The notes below the pieces were generated by a model that did not search any database, was not told the origin of the DNA, and worked only from the letters and a program-made list of their open reading frames with translations. A program made the position numbers and the translations under genes. Below, piece by piece: positions 17,096 through 25,093 of a stretch of DNA of 64,000 nt; position 1 is the stretch's first letter; each line of letters starts with the position of its first letter. The DNA is from Bradyrhizobium sp. 186 (GTDB lineage: Bacteria > Pseudomonadota > Alphaproteobacteria > Rhizobiales > Xanthobacteraceae): contig NZ_CP082164.1 in the NCBI RefSeq assembly GCF_023101685.1, positions 4,898,001 to 4,962,000 on the forward strand, given 5' to 3'.

Positions 17096-17743
17096 TTAGG
17101 GCCGGAGCGACTGGAGCACCAGGTCTGCGACATGCCTGCGGCGGGCGCGCCGCTGAGCCCGGCTCGACAGGTCCTTGCCGAAGATGGCGGACAGCGTCGG
17201 CGTGTTGGAGAAGAAGAAATAACTCAGCCCCGCAATCGAGATATAGAGTTGGACGGGGTCGATTCCCTTGCGGAAAGCGCCACTGCGCACTCCTTCGTTG
17301 AGGATGTGGGAAACGCTCTTCACCAGCGGTGAATGCATGGCCTCCAACCGCGTCGAGCCGCGAACGTGGCGGGCACCGCCGCGGTTCTCGTCGTTCAAAA
17401 GCACGATGAAATCAGGGTTGGCGGCAAGGTGATCGAAGGATGCCTCGATCAGTTTGCGGATCGCTTTTTCCGGGGGCAGGCCCTCGAGATTGAGCCTGCG
17501 CTCCTGCTCGCGGATGTCCTCATAGACCCATTCGAGCACGGCGAGATAGAGCGCGTCCTTGTCCCCGAAATAATGATAGACGAGCTGCTTGTTGACGCCC
17601 GCGCGTTCCGCGATCTCGTCGACACGGGCGCCCGCAAAGCCGTGCCGGGCGAACTCCAGGCGTGCCGCGGTGAGCAGTTTCCGGCGGGTTGCGACGGGGT
17701 CGCGCCGCTGCGGCACGGTGTCGCCAGATCGTTTTGCAGGCAT
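17096..17743 (-). CDS. TetR-family regulator (RutR-like)
   Basis: A 215-residue regulator starting at ATG 17743 (MPAKRSGDTVPQRRDPVATR). The DNA-binding part reads LLTAARLEFARHGFAGARVD, EIAERAGVNKQLVYHYFGDK, DALYLAVLEWVYEDIREQE, typical of RutR and related regulators of nitrogen-compound use. The C-terminal domain has LIEASFDHLAANPDFIVLLNDENRGGARHV. It lies between the permease operon (same strand, 40 bases downstream) and the divergent binding-protein gene. It probably represses both through the dyads at 17081 and 17747. Confidence 0.9.
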   Translation of the reverse strand: MPAKRSGDTVPQRRDPVATRRKLLTAARLEFARHGFAGARVDEIAERAGVNKQLVYHYFGDKDALYLAVLEWVYEDIREQERRLNLEGLPPEKAIRKLIEASFDHLAANPDFIVLLNDENRGGARHVRGSTRLEAMHSPLVKSVSHILNEGVRSGAFRKGIDPVQLYISIAGLSYFFFSNTPTLSAIFGKDLSSRAQRRARRRHVADLVLQSLRP

Positions 17744-17746
17744 TTC

Positions 17747-17769
17747 CAACCAAACAGTTGACAATTGGA
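17747..17769. promoter_or_regulatory. Second TetR operator candidate between tetR and the binding-protein gene
   Basis: An imperfect dyad with CCAACCAA at the left and CAATTGG at the right sits just upstream of the tetR start and about 75 bases before the binding-protein start. It resembles the perfect palindrome at 17081-17094. TTGACA at 17758-17763 inside it could be a -35 element for the rightward gene. Confidence 0.5.
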
Positions 17770-17843
17770 GGAGGGACTTGTTGCATTGGTAGCGGTACAC
17801 GGGGAGAGCGACAAGCCGGGTCGCGGAAATGAGGAGAGATGCG

Positions 17844-18848
17844 ATGAAGGGTTTAAAGGCGCTGGTCGTTGCCCTGACGCTCGGTCTGCCGGCGGTGCCC
17901 GCGGGCGCCGGCGAGGCGGTCAACCTGATCCTGAACTGGACGCCGACGGCCGACCACTCGCCGTTCTATTTCGCCAAGGCGCAAGGCTGGTACGAGAAGG
18001 CCGGGATCGACCTAACAATCGAAGTCGGCAAGGGCTCCGGCGTCTCCGCCGCCAAGGTCGGGTCCGGCGGCTCGCCCTTCGGTATTGCCGATCTCGCCAC
18101 CATGCTGGTGGCGAAGAGCAAGGGTGCCGACGATGTCGCCGTGATGAGCATTTACGCCAACACCGGCCAGACATTCTATTGGCTGAAGAGCTACGGCGTG
18201 AACGGGGTAAAGGATTTCGCCGGCCACAAGATCGGCAATCCCCCAGGGGACGCCTCGCGCGTGATGTGGCCGGCCTTCGCCAAGGCCGCGGGCCTCACAC
18301 CCGACTCCGTCAGCTTCGTCAATATCGGGCCGACCGCGAAGATCGCGGCGCTGAAGAGCCACACCGTCGATATCATCAGCGATTTCTACAACGAGCACGA
18401 TCTGAAGGCGATCGAGTTCGGCGCCGACCTCGGCTACGTCAACTGGAAGGACATCGGGCTCAACCCCTACGGCAATTCGCTGATCGTCAACGGTGCCTAT
18501 CTCCAGAAGAACCCGAAGCTCGTCGAGGACTTCGTCCGCATCTCGCAAAAGGCGTTCGCCGCCTGCGTCGCCGACGCTACGCCGTGCCTGAAGGCGCTGC
18601 TCGAACAGGTCTCCGGGCTCGACAAGGAGAACCAGGAACGGCAGTGGGAGCGCATCAAGTTCTTGATGACCGACGAGTTCACGACGACGAAGTCGCTCGG
18701 CTGGATCGACGGCGATCGGATGAAGAAGGACTACGAGCTGGTCCAGACCTATCTCGGAATGGAAAAGCCATTCGACGTCACCGCCGCCTTCACGACCAGG
18801 ATGCTCGATCCCGGCATCAAGATGGATGCGGGCAAGGTGAAGAAGTAG
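17844..18848 (+). CDS. ABC transporter substrate-binding protein (NMT1/THI5-like)
   Basis: A periplasmic binding protein of 334 residues from ATG 17844, chosen because GAGGAG (17831-17836) sits eight bases before it; an in-frame ATG at 17829 has no such site. Signal peptide MKGLKALVVALTLGLPAVPAGAG. The mature N-terminus VNLILNWTPTADHSPFYFAK, with AQGWYEKAGIDLTIEVGKGS, is diagnostic of the NMT1/THI5 family that binds pyrimidines, riboflavin, nitrate or sulfonates. It is divergent from the TetR/permease operon that encodes its partners. The presence of many polar residues gives no clear ligand; a nitrogenous heterocycle is a reasonable guess. Confidence 0.92.
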   Translation: MKGLKALVVALTLGLPAVPAGAGEAVNLILNWTPTADHSPFYFAKAQGWYEKAGIDLTIEVGKGSGVSAAKVGSGGSPFGIADLATMLVAKSKGADDVAVMSIYANTGQTFYWLKSYGVNGVKDFAGHKIGNPPGDASRVMWPAFAKAAGLTPDSVSFVNIGPTAKIAALKSHTVDIISDFYNEHDLKAIEFGADLGYVNWKDIGLNPYGNSLIVNGAYLQKNPKLVEDFVRISQKAFAACVADATPCLKALLEQVSGLDKENQERQWERIKFLMTDEFTTTKSLGWIDGDRMKKDYELVQTYLGMEKPFDVTAAFTTRMLDPGIKMDAGKVKK

Positions 18849-18948
18849 CGGGCCAGGCGCCCGCACACTCTCTGTCATCGCCCGCCTTGTGCGCACTGGG
18901 GCGGGCGTGTCCGTCCCTCCGCCCAACCCACGTAACCTCACGGAGAAA

Positions 18949-18963
18949 TTAACCGCCCGTTAA
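18949..18963. promoter_or_regulatory. CtrA-binding box upstream of minC
   Basis: TTAACCGCCCGTTAA matches the alphaproteobacterial CtrA consensus TTAA-N7-TTAA exactly, 53-67 bases upstream of the minC start. A further TTAACC half site lies at 18981-18986. CtrA is known to influence min expression in Sinorhizobium meliloti, which supports the assignment; binding here is inferred. Confidence 0.65.
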
Positions 18964-19015
18964 CCATATCCGCCGCATCGTTAACCATTCAATAACAGGG
19001 ACGAGTCGGCAGGCC

Positions 19016-19708
19016 ATGGAGGCAGCAGTAGCAAGACCTCAACGCCAATTGGTACGCCTGCGCGGGCGCTCCTATGTGGCCTTCGTGTTCGTGCCGACGG
19101 TTCCGATCCAGGACTGGCTCCAGGAGATCGACGCCACGATCGCGCGCTCGCCGGGATTCTTCGCCGGAAGGCCCGTGGTGGTCGACCTATCTTCGGTCGA
19201 TCTCAGCCAGTCCGGTATCACCCATCTGCTGGTTAGCCTCCAGGATCGCAATATCCGCGTGCTCGGAATCGAGGGCGTGGAGGAGGCGCGGCTGACGCCT
19301 TCCATGCCGCCGCTGCTCTCGGGCGGGCGCAGCTGCGTGGTCGAGCCGAGCGCGCCCAAGAAGGTCGAGGCCAAACAGCCGACCTCGCTGCTGCTCGAAA
19401 GCCCGGTGCGCTCCGGCCAAACGATCATCTTCCCGGATGGCGACGTCACCATTCTCGGATCCGTCGGTTCTGGTGCCGAAGTCGTCGCGGGCGGGTCGAT
19501 CCACATCTACGGCGCTCTTCGCGGCCGCGCCATGGCGGGCGTCAACGGACACGCGAGCGCGCGCATCTATTGTCAGAAGATCGAGGCCGAACTGCTTGCA
19601 ATCGATGGGTTTTATCAGACCGCCGACGATATCGACGACGCCCTGCGTGGCCGGCCTGCCCAGGCCTGGCTCCAGGGCAACACCATGCGAATTACAGCGC
19701 TGAACTGA
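19016..19708 (+). CDS. minC: Septum-site-determining protein MinC
   Basis: A 230-residue MinC. The N-terminal domain (about 8-105) has VRLRGRSYVAFVFVPTVPIQDWLQEID-type sequence and VVVDLSSVDLSQSGITHLL. The C-terminal beta-helix (about 125-230) has PVRSGQTIIFPDGDVTILGS, VGSGAEVVAGGSIHIYGALR and GRAMAGVNGHASARIYCQKI, the conserved MinD-binding face. MinC with MinD blocks FtsZ ring assembly away from midcell. It is followed after 21 bases by minD and then minE, the standard operon order. A CtrA box upstream suggests cell-cycle timing. Confidence 0.97.
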   Translation: MEAAVARPQRQLVRLRGRSYVAFVFVPTVPIQDWLQEIDATIARSPGFFAGRPVVVDLSSVDLSQSGITHLLVSLQDRNIRVLGIEGVEEARLTPSMPPLLSGGRSCVVEPSAPKKVEAKQPTSLLLESPVRSGQTIIFPDGDVTILGSVGSGAEVVAGGSIHIYGALRGRAMAGVNGHASARIYCQKIEAELLAIDGFYQTADDIDDALRGRPAQAWLQGNTMRITALN

Positions 19709-19729
19709 CCAGTTAAGGAGGAAATTTCG

Positions 19730-20545
19730 ATGGCCAAGGTTCTGGTCGTGACATCAGGCAAGGGCGGCGTCGGCAAGACCACGACGACCGCCGCGCTGGG
19801 CGCTGCGCTCGCGCAACGCGGCGACAAGGTCGTGGTCGTCGACTTCGACGTCGGCTTGCGCAACCTCGACCTCGTGATGGGTGCCGAGCGCCGGGTCGTC
19901 TTCGACCTCATCAACGTGGTGCAAGGCGTGGCCAAGCTGCCGCAGGCGCTGATCCGCGACAAGCGGCTCGAGAACCTCTGGCTGCTGCCAGCCTCGCAAA
20001 CCCGCGACAAGGACGCGCTGACAGAGGAGGGCGTCGGCAAGGTCATCGACGACCTGCGCGGCCGCTTCGACTGGGTGATCTGCGATAGCCCGGCCGGCAT
20101 CGAGCGCGGCGCCTCGATGGCAATGCGCTTTGCGGACGAAGCCGTGATCGTCACCAATCCGGAAGTTTCCTCGGTGCGCGATTCCGACCGTATCATCGGT
20201 ATGCTCGATTCCAAGACAGTGCGGGCCGAGAAGGGGGAGCGCGTCGAGAAGCACATTCTCATCACGCGCTACGATCCCTCCCGCGCCGCGCGCGGCGAGA
20301 TGCTGTCCATCGACGACATCCTCGAGATCCTCGCGACGCCCTTGCTCGGCATCATCCCGGAGAGCCAGGACGTGCTGCGCGCCTCCAACGTCGGCACGCC
20401 GGTGACGCTGTCGAACGCGGAAGGTGCGCCTGCACGGGCCTATATCGACGCGGCGCGGCGGCTGTGCGGTGACAGCGTGCCGATGCAGGTGCCGTCCGAA
20501 CGCAAGGGCTTCATGGATCGTCTGCTGCGACGGAGGGCTGCATGA
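19730..20545 (+). CDS. minD: Septum-site-determining ATPase MinD
   Basis: A 271-residue MinD, with a strong GGAGG site at 19716-19720. The deviant Walker A motif is [16 protein letters not shown] (residues 9-24), switch I is [17 protein letters not shown], and Walker B is [13 protein letters not shown] (about 112-124). The C-terminal [11 protein letters not shown] forms the amphipathic membrane-targeting helix. ATP-bound MinD binds the membrane, recruits MinC and is released by MinE. Its stop overlaps the minE start by four bases. Confidence 0.98.
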   Translation: MAKVLVVTSGKGGVGKTTTTAALGAALAQRGDKVVVVDFDVGLRNLDLVMGAERRVVFDLINVVQGVAKLPQALIRDKRLENLWLLPASQTRDKDALTEEGVGKVIDDLRGRFDWVICDSPAGIERGASMAMRFADEAVIVTNPEVSSVRDSDRIIGMLDSKTVRAEKGERVEKHILITRYDPSRAARGEMLSIDDILEILATPLLGIIPESQDVLRASNVGTPVTLSNAEGAPARAYIDAARRLCGDSVPMQVPSERKGFMDRLLRRRAA

Positions 20546-20823
20546 GCATGGGTCTGCTTCGGCTTCTCCGCGGCAAGAAAGCCTCTGCACCCGTCGCACG
20601 CGAACGGTTGCAGATCCTGCTTGCGCACGAGCGCGGACTGCGCGGCCAGCCCGACTTGCTCGGTGTGCTGCGTGAGGAAATTCTCGCCGTTGTCTCCAGG
20701 CACGTCACGCTCGATCCGACCAAGGTGATCGTGCGACTCGACCGCGGCGACGAGGTCTCGACCCTTGAGGTCGATATCGAGGTGCCCAACGACTTCGAGC
20801 GCAAGCGCGTGGCGGTCGCGTAA
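20542..20823 (+). CDS. minE: Cell division topological specificity factor MinE
   Basis: A 93-residue MinE whose ATG overlaps the minD stop (ATGA). The MinD-contact segment is [15 protein letters not shown] (residues 21-35), preceded by the membrane-targeting helix [13 protein letters not shown], and the beta strands [29 protein letters not shown] form the dimer core. MinE stimulates the MinD ATPase and drives pole-to-pole oscillation. A dispersed repeat begins directly after the stop codon. Confidence 0.97.
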   Translation: MSMGLLRLLRGKKASAPVARERLQILLAHERGLRGQPDLLGVLREEILAVVSRHVTLDPTKVIVRLDRGDEVSTLEVDIEVPNDFERKRVAVA

Positions 20824-20924
20824 AGCATGATCCGGAAAAGTGCGAAGCGGTTTTCCGAAAAGATCATGCTCAAACAACAACCTAAAGCGCGATGATGATT
20901 CATCCTCATCTCATCGCGGTTTAG
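20824..20924. repeat. 101-bp dispersed repeat (family B), copy 1
   Basis: A 101-bp element with two stem-loops: AGCATGATC...GATCATGCT, with inner CGGAAAA and TTTTCCG arms, and AAAGCGCGATGA...TCATCGCG. A second copy in the opposite orientation is at 41001-41101 and differs at about one base. Here it could act as the transcript end of minCDE. Confidence 0.9.
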
Positions 20925-21141
20925 GGGACCCGGCCGAGAACGTCCAACTTTGGGGTGGGTGAAAAGGCGGTCCGCTGGCAACAGCGGGCCGCCATTGTCG
21001 TGTGTGCTCGCCGCCAAACGCGCTCGATATCGGCCGATCTGACCGGCAACAGGCGGAACGGGAGCTGCGGCGAGATCGTTGTAAACGAACCGCGGCACCG
21101 TCGACCGATCGTCCGCGGCTTCCTCAAACGGGAGAGCGCCC

Positions 21142-21327
21142 ATGATGCCCGAGGTCCAGGTCCACACCGTCGCGCGGCAGATGCTGGAACGGCATGGTTT
21201 CGCTGCCATTGCGAAGGCCGCCGAACAGGCGCAGGCCTGTGAAGGCCGCGGCGAGGCGGAAGAGGCCAAGGAATGGCGTCACATCGCGGACGCCATGAAG
21301 ATCATTCGCGGACCGCACCAGAGCTGA
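21142..21327 (+). CDS. Small conserved-type hypothetical protein
   Basis: A 61-residue acidic, alpha-helical protein (MMPEVQVHTVARQMLERHGF, then an Ala/Glu-rich helix ending EWRHIADAMKIIRGPHQS). GGAGAG at 21131-21136 gives a proper ribosome site before ATG 21142. No signal peptide or known domain. I do not recognise the function; similar short proteins occur in Bradyrhizobium. The 217 bases before it show no gene. Confidence 0.65.
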   Translation: MMPEVQVHTVARQMLERHGFAAIAKAAEQAQACEGRGEAEEAKEWRHIADAMKIIRGPHQS

Positions 21328-21375
21328 TCCGCAGACTGCCCGCGATCACGATCAGTTCCGCAGCTCCAGGCGTGC

Positions 21376-21624
21376 TCAGCGCTCTCGATGGTCGCTGACC
21401 TGTTCCGGGGTGCGATGCTGCGTTTGCGCCTGCCCGCGCTCGCCTGTCTCCTTGCACGGGAGCTGCTCCCACGACCCATCCGGCGCCTGCTGATAGGCGC
21501 TACAGGATGACGAGGTTGACTTGTCCTCGCCCTTTTGGGCGTCGGAATTCCGCGCCATCACCGGAACGCTCAGCACCGTGACGGCCGCGAGCGCACCGGC
21601 GAAGACGACGTGAACGATCCGCAT
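21376..21624 (-). CDS. Small secreted hypothetical protein
   Basis: An 82-residue protein with a signal peptide MRIVHVVFAGALAAVTVLSVPVMA cleaved before RNSDAQ. The mature part is polar with two cysteines (SSSCSAYQQAPDGSWEQLPC) that may pair. Probably periplasmic. No recognised family beyond lineage-restricted hypotheticals. Confidence 0.65.
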   Translation of the reverse strand: MRIVHVVFAGALAAVTVLSVPVMARNSDAQKGEDKSTSSSCSAYQQAPDGSWEQLPCKETGERGQAQTQHRTPEQVSDHRER

Positions 21625-21728
21625 CGGGTTCTCCTGTTCGAAGACGCCCGCATGTTGGCGAGGAATATGACGATTGTTGGCCGGAGCAGGGATTCCGTCG
21701 CGGCGGGCTTAGCGCCGCGAAAAAGTGG

Positions 21729-22118
21729 CTAACCGCCCTTGCTGCGGATCAGGCCGGCGAGATTAGTCTTCTGCACGTCGCACCAGCGGGGCATGCCGAG
21801 ACGGCGCTGGTCGAGATCGGTCGCCTGCGTCGCGACCGCAACCTCGGCCATCAGGTCGTCATCCTGCTTCTCGCCCATCTTGCCGCCGGTATGCATGTAG
21901 GCAATGGCCTTGCGCACTTTCTCGGTGGTGCCGTCAGGCAGCTGCATCTGCTGCGCCTTCTGCACCAGGTCCTGATAGACGACGTCAGTGCCGGGACATT
22001 CGACCTTGGCGGCGAAAGCCTGCAAGACCATCGTCACATAGGTCGATCGCGGGTGGTCGGCGGCTTGGGCCGGCGCGGCCGCCACCAGCAATCCAGCAAT
22101 CAGGAAACCGTAACGCAT
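21729..22118 (-). CDS. Secreted hypothetical protein
   Basis: A 129-residue protein with signal peptide MRYGFLIAGLLVAAAPAQAA. The mature region is mostly helical with two cysteines (VECPGTD and RWCDVQ) placed to form a disulphide. It resembles no family I can name. It precedes a DUF6894 gene on the same strand by 93 bases in the direction of transcription. Confidence 0.65.
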   Translation of the reverse strand: MRYGFLIAGLLVAAAPAQAADHPRSTYVTMVLQAFAAKVECPGTDVVYQDLVQKAQQMQLPDGTTEKVRKAIAYMHTGGKMGEKQDDDLMAEVAVATQATDLDQRRLGMPRWCDVQKTNLAGLIRSKGG

Positions 22119-22211
22119 TCCTTGGACCTCCCCAAATTTTCGGGAAGGCTAGCGGCTGGCGCGCTGCTCCGCAATGGGGGAGAGCGTGCGGCGACGAAGG
22201 TGGAGGACGAT

Positions 22212-22448
22212 CTAGCCGGATCGTTGCCAGGCCGGCACGGGATCGAGCGGCGTGCGATAGAGCTCGTTGTGATCGCGATCGGTGACACGCACCGCGCAAC
22301 CTTTCTGCTGGAGCTCCGGCTTCACCTGCGACAGCTCGTTCGCCAATTGGTCGGCGCGATCGGAGGCGACCTCGATGTCTTCGAGGATAATGCCGCCCTG
22401 GTTCTTGAACTCTTCACCAACCACAAGATCGAAGTAGTAGTAAGGCAT
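22212..22448 (-). CDS. DUF6894 family protein
   Basis: A 78-residue protein beginning MPYYYFDLVVGEEFKNQGGI, the N-terminal strand pattern (M..Y.FD...G....D..G) of DUF6894, followed by the EVASDRADQLANELSQ helix. These small proteins are abundant in Rhizobiales and have no known function. Probably cytosolic. Confidence 0.75.
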   Translation of the reverse strand: MPYYYFDLVVGEEFKNQGGIILEDIEVASDRADQLANELSQVKPELQQKGCAVRVTDRDHNELYRTPLDPVPAWQRSG

Positions 22449-22595
22449 CGGAATTCCCCGGTGTGACGACCCAGATCTTCAGCAAAAGTCTTCAACACAT
22501 GTCCGATGGTATCACTGAGTCGATCATTACCGAATAAACCGGCCGCGCAATCTCTGTGCTTATGGCGCAGAAATGATGTGCAGCGGGAGGGTGTA

Positions 22596-22610
22596 TTAAG
22601 ATTTTATTAA
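22596..22610. promoter_or_regulatory. CtrA-like box upstream of a putative small RNA
   Basis: TTAAGATTTTATTAA fits TTAA-N7-TTAA exactly. It lies in an AT-rich patch, so chance is possible, but it stands 20-30 bases upstream of a hairpin-rich segment ending in a terminator. Confidence 0.35.
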
Positions 22611-22631
22611 ACATGTCGGGGCGATCATTAG

Positions 22632-22718
22632 GCATGAATTGCAGCAGAACCGGGCTCCGGGAACCGGCAGCTGCAAGAGAAGGCCGGCGGCTTAAATCCC
22701 GACGGCCTTTTCTCTTTT
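22632..22718 (+). ncRNA. Putative small RNA with intrinsic terminator
   Basis: The stretch starts with a hairpin closed by TTGCAGC and GCTGCAA (with inner CCGG pairs) and runs directly into a second hairpin of GGCCG and CGGCC arms followed by TTTTCTCTTTT. No open frame of length runs through it. The layout (CtrA-like box, gap, two stems, T-rich tail) looks like a free-standing small RNA of about 90-110 nt. It could instead be a 3' structure of the leftward gene. Confidence 0.4.
22674..22718 (+). terminator. Rho-independent terminator
   Basis: Arm AAGAGAAGGCCG (22675-22686) pairs with CGGCC plus TTTTCTCTT (22703-22716), ending in TTTT. The flanking A- and T-rich tracts could let it work in both directions. 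Confidence 0.6.
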
Positions 22719-22832
22719 CGAAAACGCGACCGGAGCATCGCTCACCGTAGTCGCCCGGACTCAACGCATCACATCGACTCGGCCAGCGTGAGCCGCGCAG
22801 CGAGCGAGGCTGCGTCGTCGCCCGTTGTTCGT

Positions 22833-23804
22833 TCAGTGCACCGGCATCGGCGGGCGCACGACGGGTCCGTCGTCATCGGCGACGGCCTGCGTCGTGACCA
22901 CGGCCGGCGGCGGCACGGCAACAACCTGCGACGGCGGAGGTGCGATCGGCGCAGGAGCATATGCGGGCGAGTATGCCTGCGTCGTCACCGGCTTCGGCTT
23001 GCGCACCGGCGGAGCGGGCGGCCGCGGCGGCAACGCAGAGATTCGCGCGCGGGGATCGACCGGCTTCGCCTCGGCCACCGGCTTCGGTGCCGGTGTCTTC
23101 GCCATCTCGCGCGCCATCTGCTCCTGTCCGGCCTTCAGCTGGGCGATGTTGGCCTTGAGCTGGTCGATCTGCTGCGCCATCGCGGCGAGATCGCGTGTCA
23201 TCGATTGCACCGATTGCGCTGCATCGGGCACGGCGGCGACGTCTTGAGCTGCCGGCGGAGTGGCGGAAGCTACCGGCGGAGTGGCGGACGGATCGGCGGT
23301 CTGGTCAATTGTCGCTTGTGCAACGGGCGCGGCGGCGGCTTGCTCGACCGCAACGGGCGTTGCCTGCGACGTCGAAGACGTGAGCGAAGACGTGAGCGAC
23401 GTCAACGCGGGCATCCATTCGGCGAGCATCTGCCTGGCGGTATCGCCGTGCTTCTCCCACGCGACCGTTGCGGCCGCGCTGCCCCCGGCAAACAGCATCG
23501 TGACGAACGCGCCGCGCAGCCATTTGCCGGCGGACGATCGCTTCTGCCGGCTGTTAAGATCGCTGGCGGCCGCGCGCACGGCTGTGTCGACCGAAGGCGC
23601 CGTGGCCTGTGTCTCGAAGATCGGCGCGAACTTGGGTTCCGGTCGGCTCGCGATCTCCGGCGCCAGAGTGGGCGCAACGCTGCTCGCGCGTGCGACCAGC
23701 ACCATTTCGGGTGAAATCTGAACCGCATCGTGCGGATCGTTGTCCTTGACCGTGTCCTTCACGATCTCATCGACGATTTGCTTGCTGTTCAGCATCGCGA
23801 GCAT
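22833..23804 (-). CDS. Membrane-anchored Pro/Ala-rich hypothetical protein
   Basis: A 323-residue protein. After a charged N-terminal region (about 1-90) comes one transmembrane helix (about 96-115, LRGAFVTMLFAGGSAAATVA). The rest is probably periplasmic: an Ala/Thr/Pro-rich linker, a coiled-coil stretch MTRDLAAMAQQIDQLKANIAQLKAGQEQMAREM (about 205-240) and a proline-rich tail with PPRPPAPPVRKPKP. Such a layout suits an envelope-spanning or scaffold protein. It resembles conserved Bradyrhizobium hypotheticals; function unknown. Confidence 0.75.
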   Translation of the reverse strand: MLAMLNSKQIVDEIVKDTVKDNDPHDAVQISPEMVLVARASSVAPTLAPEIASRPEPKFAPIFETQATAPSVDTAVRAAASDLNSRQKRSSAGKWLRGAFVTMLFAGGSAAATVAWEKHGDTARQMLAEWMPALTSLTSSLTSSTSQATPVAVEQAAAAPVAQATIDQTADPSATPPVASATPPAAQDVAAVPDAAQSVQSMTRDLAAMAQQIDQLKANIAQLKAGQEQMAREMAKTPAPKPVAEAKPVDPRARISALPPRPPAPPVRKPKPVTTQAYSPAYAPAPIAPPPSQVVAVPPPAVVTTQAVADDDGPVVRPPMPVH

Positions 23805-24076
23805 CGCAGCTCCTTTGAAGCCTTGGTCGTCCGCATTGGCGCGAGCCGATCCGTTGAAGTGAGCCTATCCCAAGCCCGATGACGCACGAGTCCAGCCGGG
23901 TTTGACCAAAGCAAGGCGAGGGGATGGAGACTATGCGACTGTCTTCCGCCGTTTGTGGTGACGGAACCAGCCATCGCGAACACGCCCACGTGTTCCGTGC
24001 TGCCTTGTTTTCAGCACGATTTGGGCAGCATCTGATGCGGCTGGGGGTGCTGCTATCCGCTATCGGGGGGCCGGCG

Positions 24077-24730
24077 GTGCCAAAATCTTTAATCGCTTTG
24101 TTCGTCGTCGCCTTGCTTCCGCTGGGCGGTTGCATGCAGACAACGCTTTCGCCGTCGAGCGACGCGAGCATGACGCCGCGCGACCGGCAGTTGCTGGCGC
24201 ACACGCCTTACGCGCAGGCGAACGTGCCCGAGCAATATCTCCGTCACATCGTCGATTATCCGCGCAAGGAGCAGCCGGGCACGATCCTGGTCGATACCGA
24301 TGCGCGCTACCTGTATTACGTCCTGCCCGAGGGCAAGGCGATCCGCTACGGCGTCGCGGTCGGCGAGGAAGCGATGGCGTTCTCCGGCGTGGCCCGGGTC
24401 GGTCGCTTGGCGGAGTGGCCCGACTGGGTTCCGACGGCGGACATCCAGGCGCGGCTCGGACCGTATCCACCGCGCGTTGCCGGTGGTCCCGCCAATCCGT
24501 TGGGCGCGCGGGGTATCTATCTCTATTCCGGCAACAAGGACACGCTCTACCGCATCCATGGCACCAACCAGCCCGAATATATCGGGCAGGCGATCTCGTC
24601 GGGCTGTATCCGGATGCGCAATGAGGACGTGATCGATCTGTTCGATCGGGTGAAGCTCAATTCGACCGTCGTGGTGCTGCCGCCCGGACAGAGCACGCAG
24701 GCCGGGACGGGAGCAAGCTGGCGCGGGTGA
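24077..24730 (+). CDS. L,D-transpeptidase lipoprotein (YkuD domain)
   Basis: A 217-residue lipoprotein L,D-transpeptidase. GTG 24077 is chosen because GGGGGG lies at 24065-24070 and translation gives a clean lipoprotein signal VPKSLIALFVVALLPLGGCM with lipobox LGGC; in-frame ATGs at 23924 and 24035 are alternatives. The YkuD domain (about 65-205) has IHGTNQPEYIGQ and the active-site motif SSGCIRMRNEDVIDLF. It makes 3-3 crosslinks or attaches proteins to peptidoglycan in the periplasm. Confidence 0.88.
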   Translation: MPKSLIALFVVALLPLGGCMQTTLSPSSDASMTPRDRQLLAHTPYAQANVPEQYLRHIVDYPRKEQPGTILVDTDARYLYYVLPEGKAIRYGVAVGEEAMAFSGVARVGRLAEWPDWVPTADIQARLGPYPPRVAGGPANPLGARGIYLYSGNKDTLYRIHGTNQPEYIGQAISSGCIRMRNEDVIDLFDRVKLNSTVVVLPPGQSTQAGTGASWRG

Positions 24731-24871
24731 GGGGGAGCGATCCTACTTGCCGTCGCGCTCACTCAGGTGTGAATGAGCGCACGATACTCGGCCTTTCAAG
24801 GGTGAACTGCTTCACAACTGATCGGCTCCCGTTGCGCTATGTCTCGATGGCTCGCTGCCATTGGAGGCATC

Positions 24872-25093
24872 ATGCAAAGATTCTTTTACCGATTGAATGA
24901 GAGTGACCGCCGCATCGTGCGGAAATGGCGGCTGGCCTCCGTTGGCTTTTACGGATCGATCCTGGCCGGAATGGTCCTCTACGCGGCGCTGCATTTGAAT
25001 CCGGACGTGAATTATGCCTCGGTCGATTCCACGGCGCGGGCGAAGATCATGAGCACGTCGGGCGCTGACCGACGCGCGCCGTTCTCGCGTTAA
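24872..25093 (+). CDS. Small membrane protein
   Basis: A 73-residue protein beginning MQRFFYRLNESDRRIVRKWR, with GGAGG at 24863-24867 supporting ATG 24872 over the in-frame ATG 24839. One transmembrane helix (about residues 22-42, ASVGFYGSILAGMVLYAALHL). Function unknown. Its stop overlaps the convergent gene's stop by four bases. Confidence 0.65.
   Translation: MQRFFYRLNESDRRIVRKWRLASVGFYGSILAGMVLYAALHLNPDVNYASVDSTARAKIMSTSGADRRAPFSR

Larger units (their letters stand above)
22449..22832. other. 384-bp intergenic region with regulatory signals
   Basis: No convincing protein gene. It contains a CtrA-like box (22596-22610), a structured segment with a terminator (22632-22718), and the downstream flank of the large Pro/Ala-rich protein gene that ends at 22833. 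Confidence 0.5.

Noticed and set aside
22492..22764. A 90-residue leftward protein gene
   Set aside because: It crosses the terminator and CtrA-like box, has no ribosome site or domain and looks like chance open frame in a structured intergenic region.
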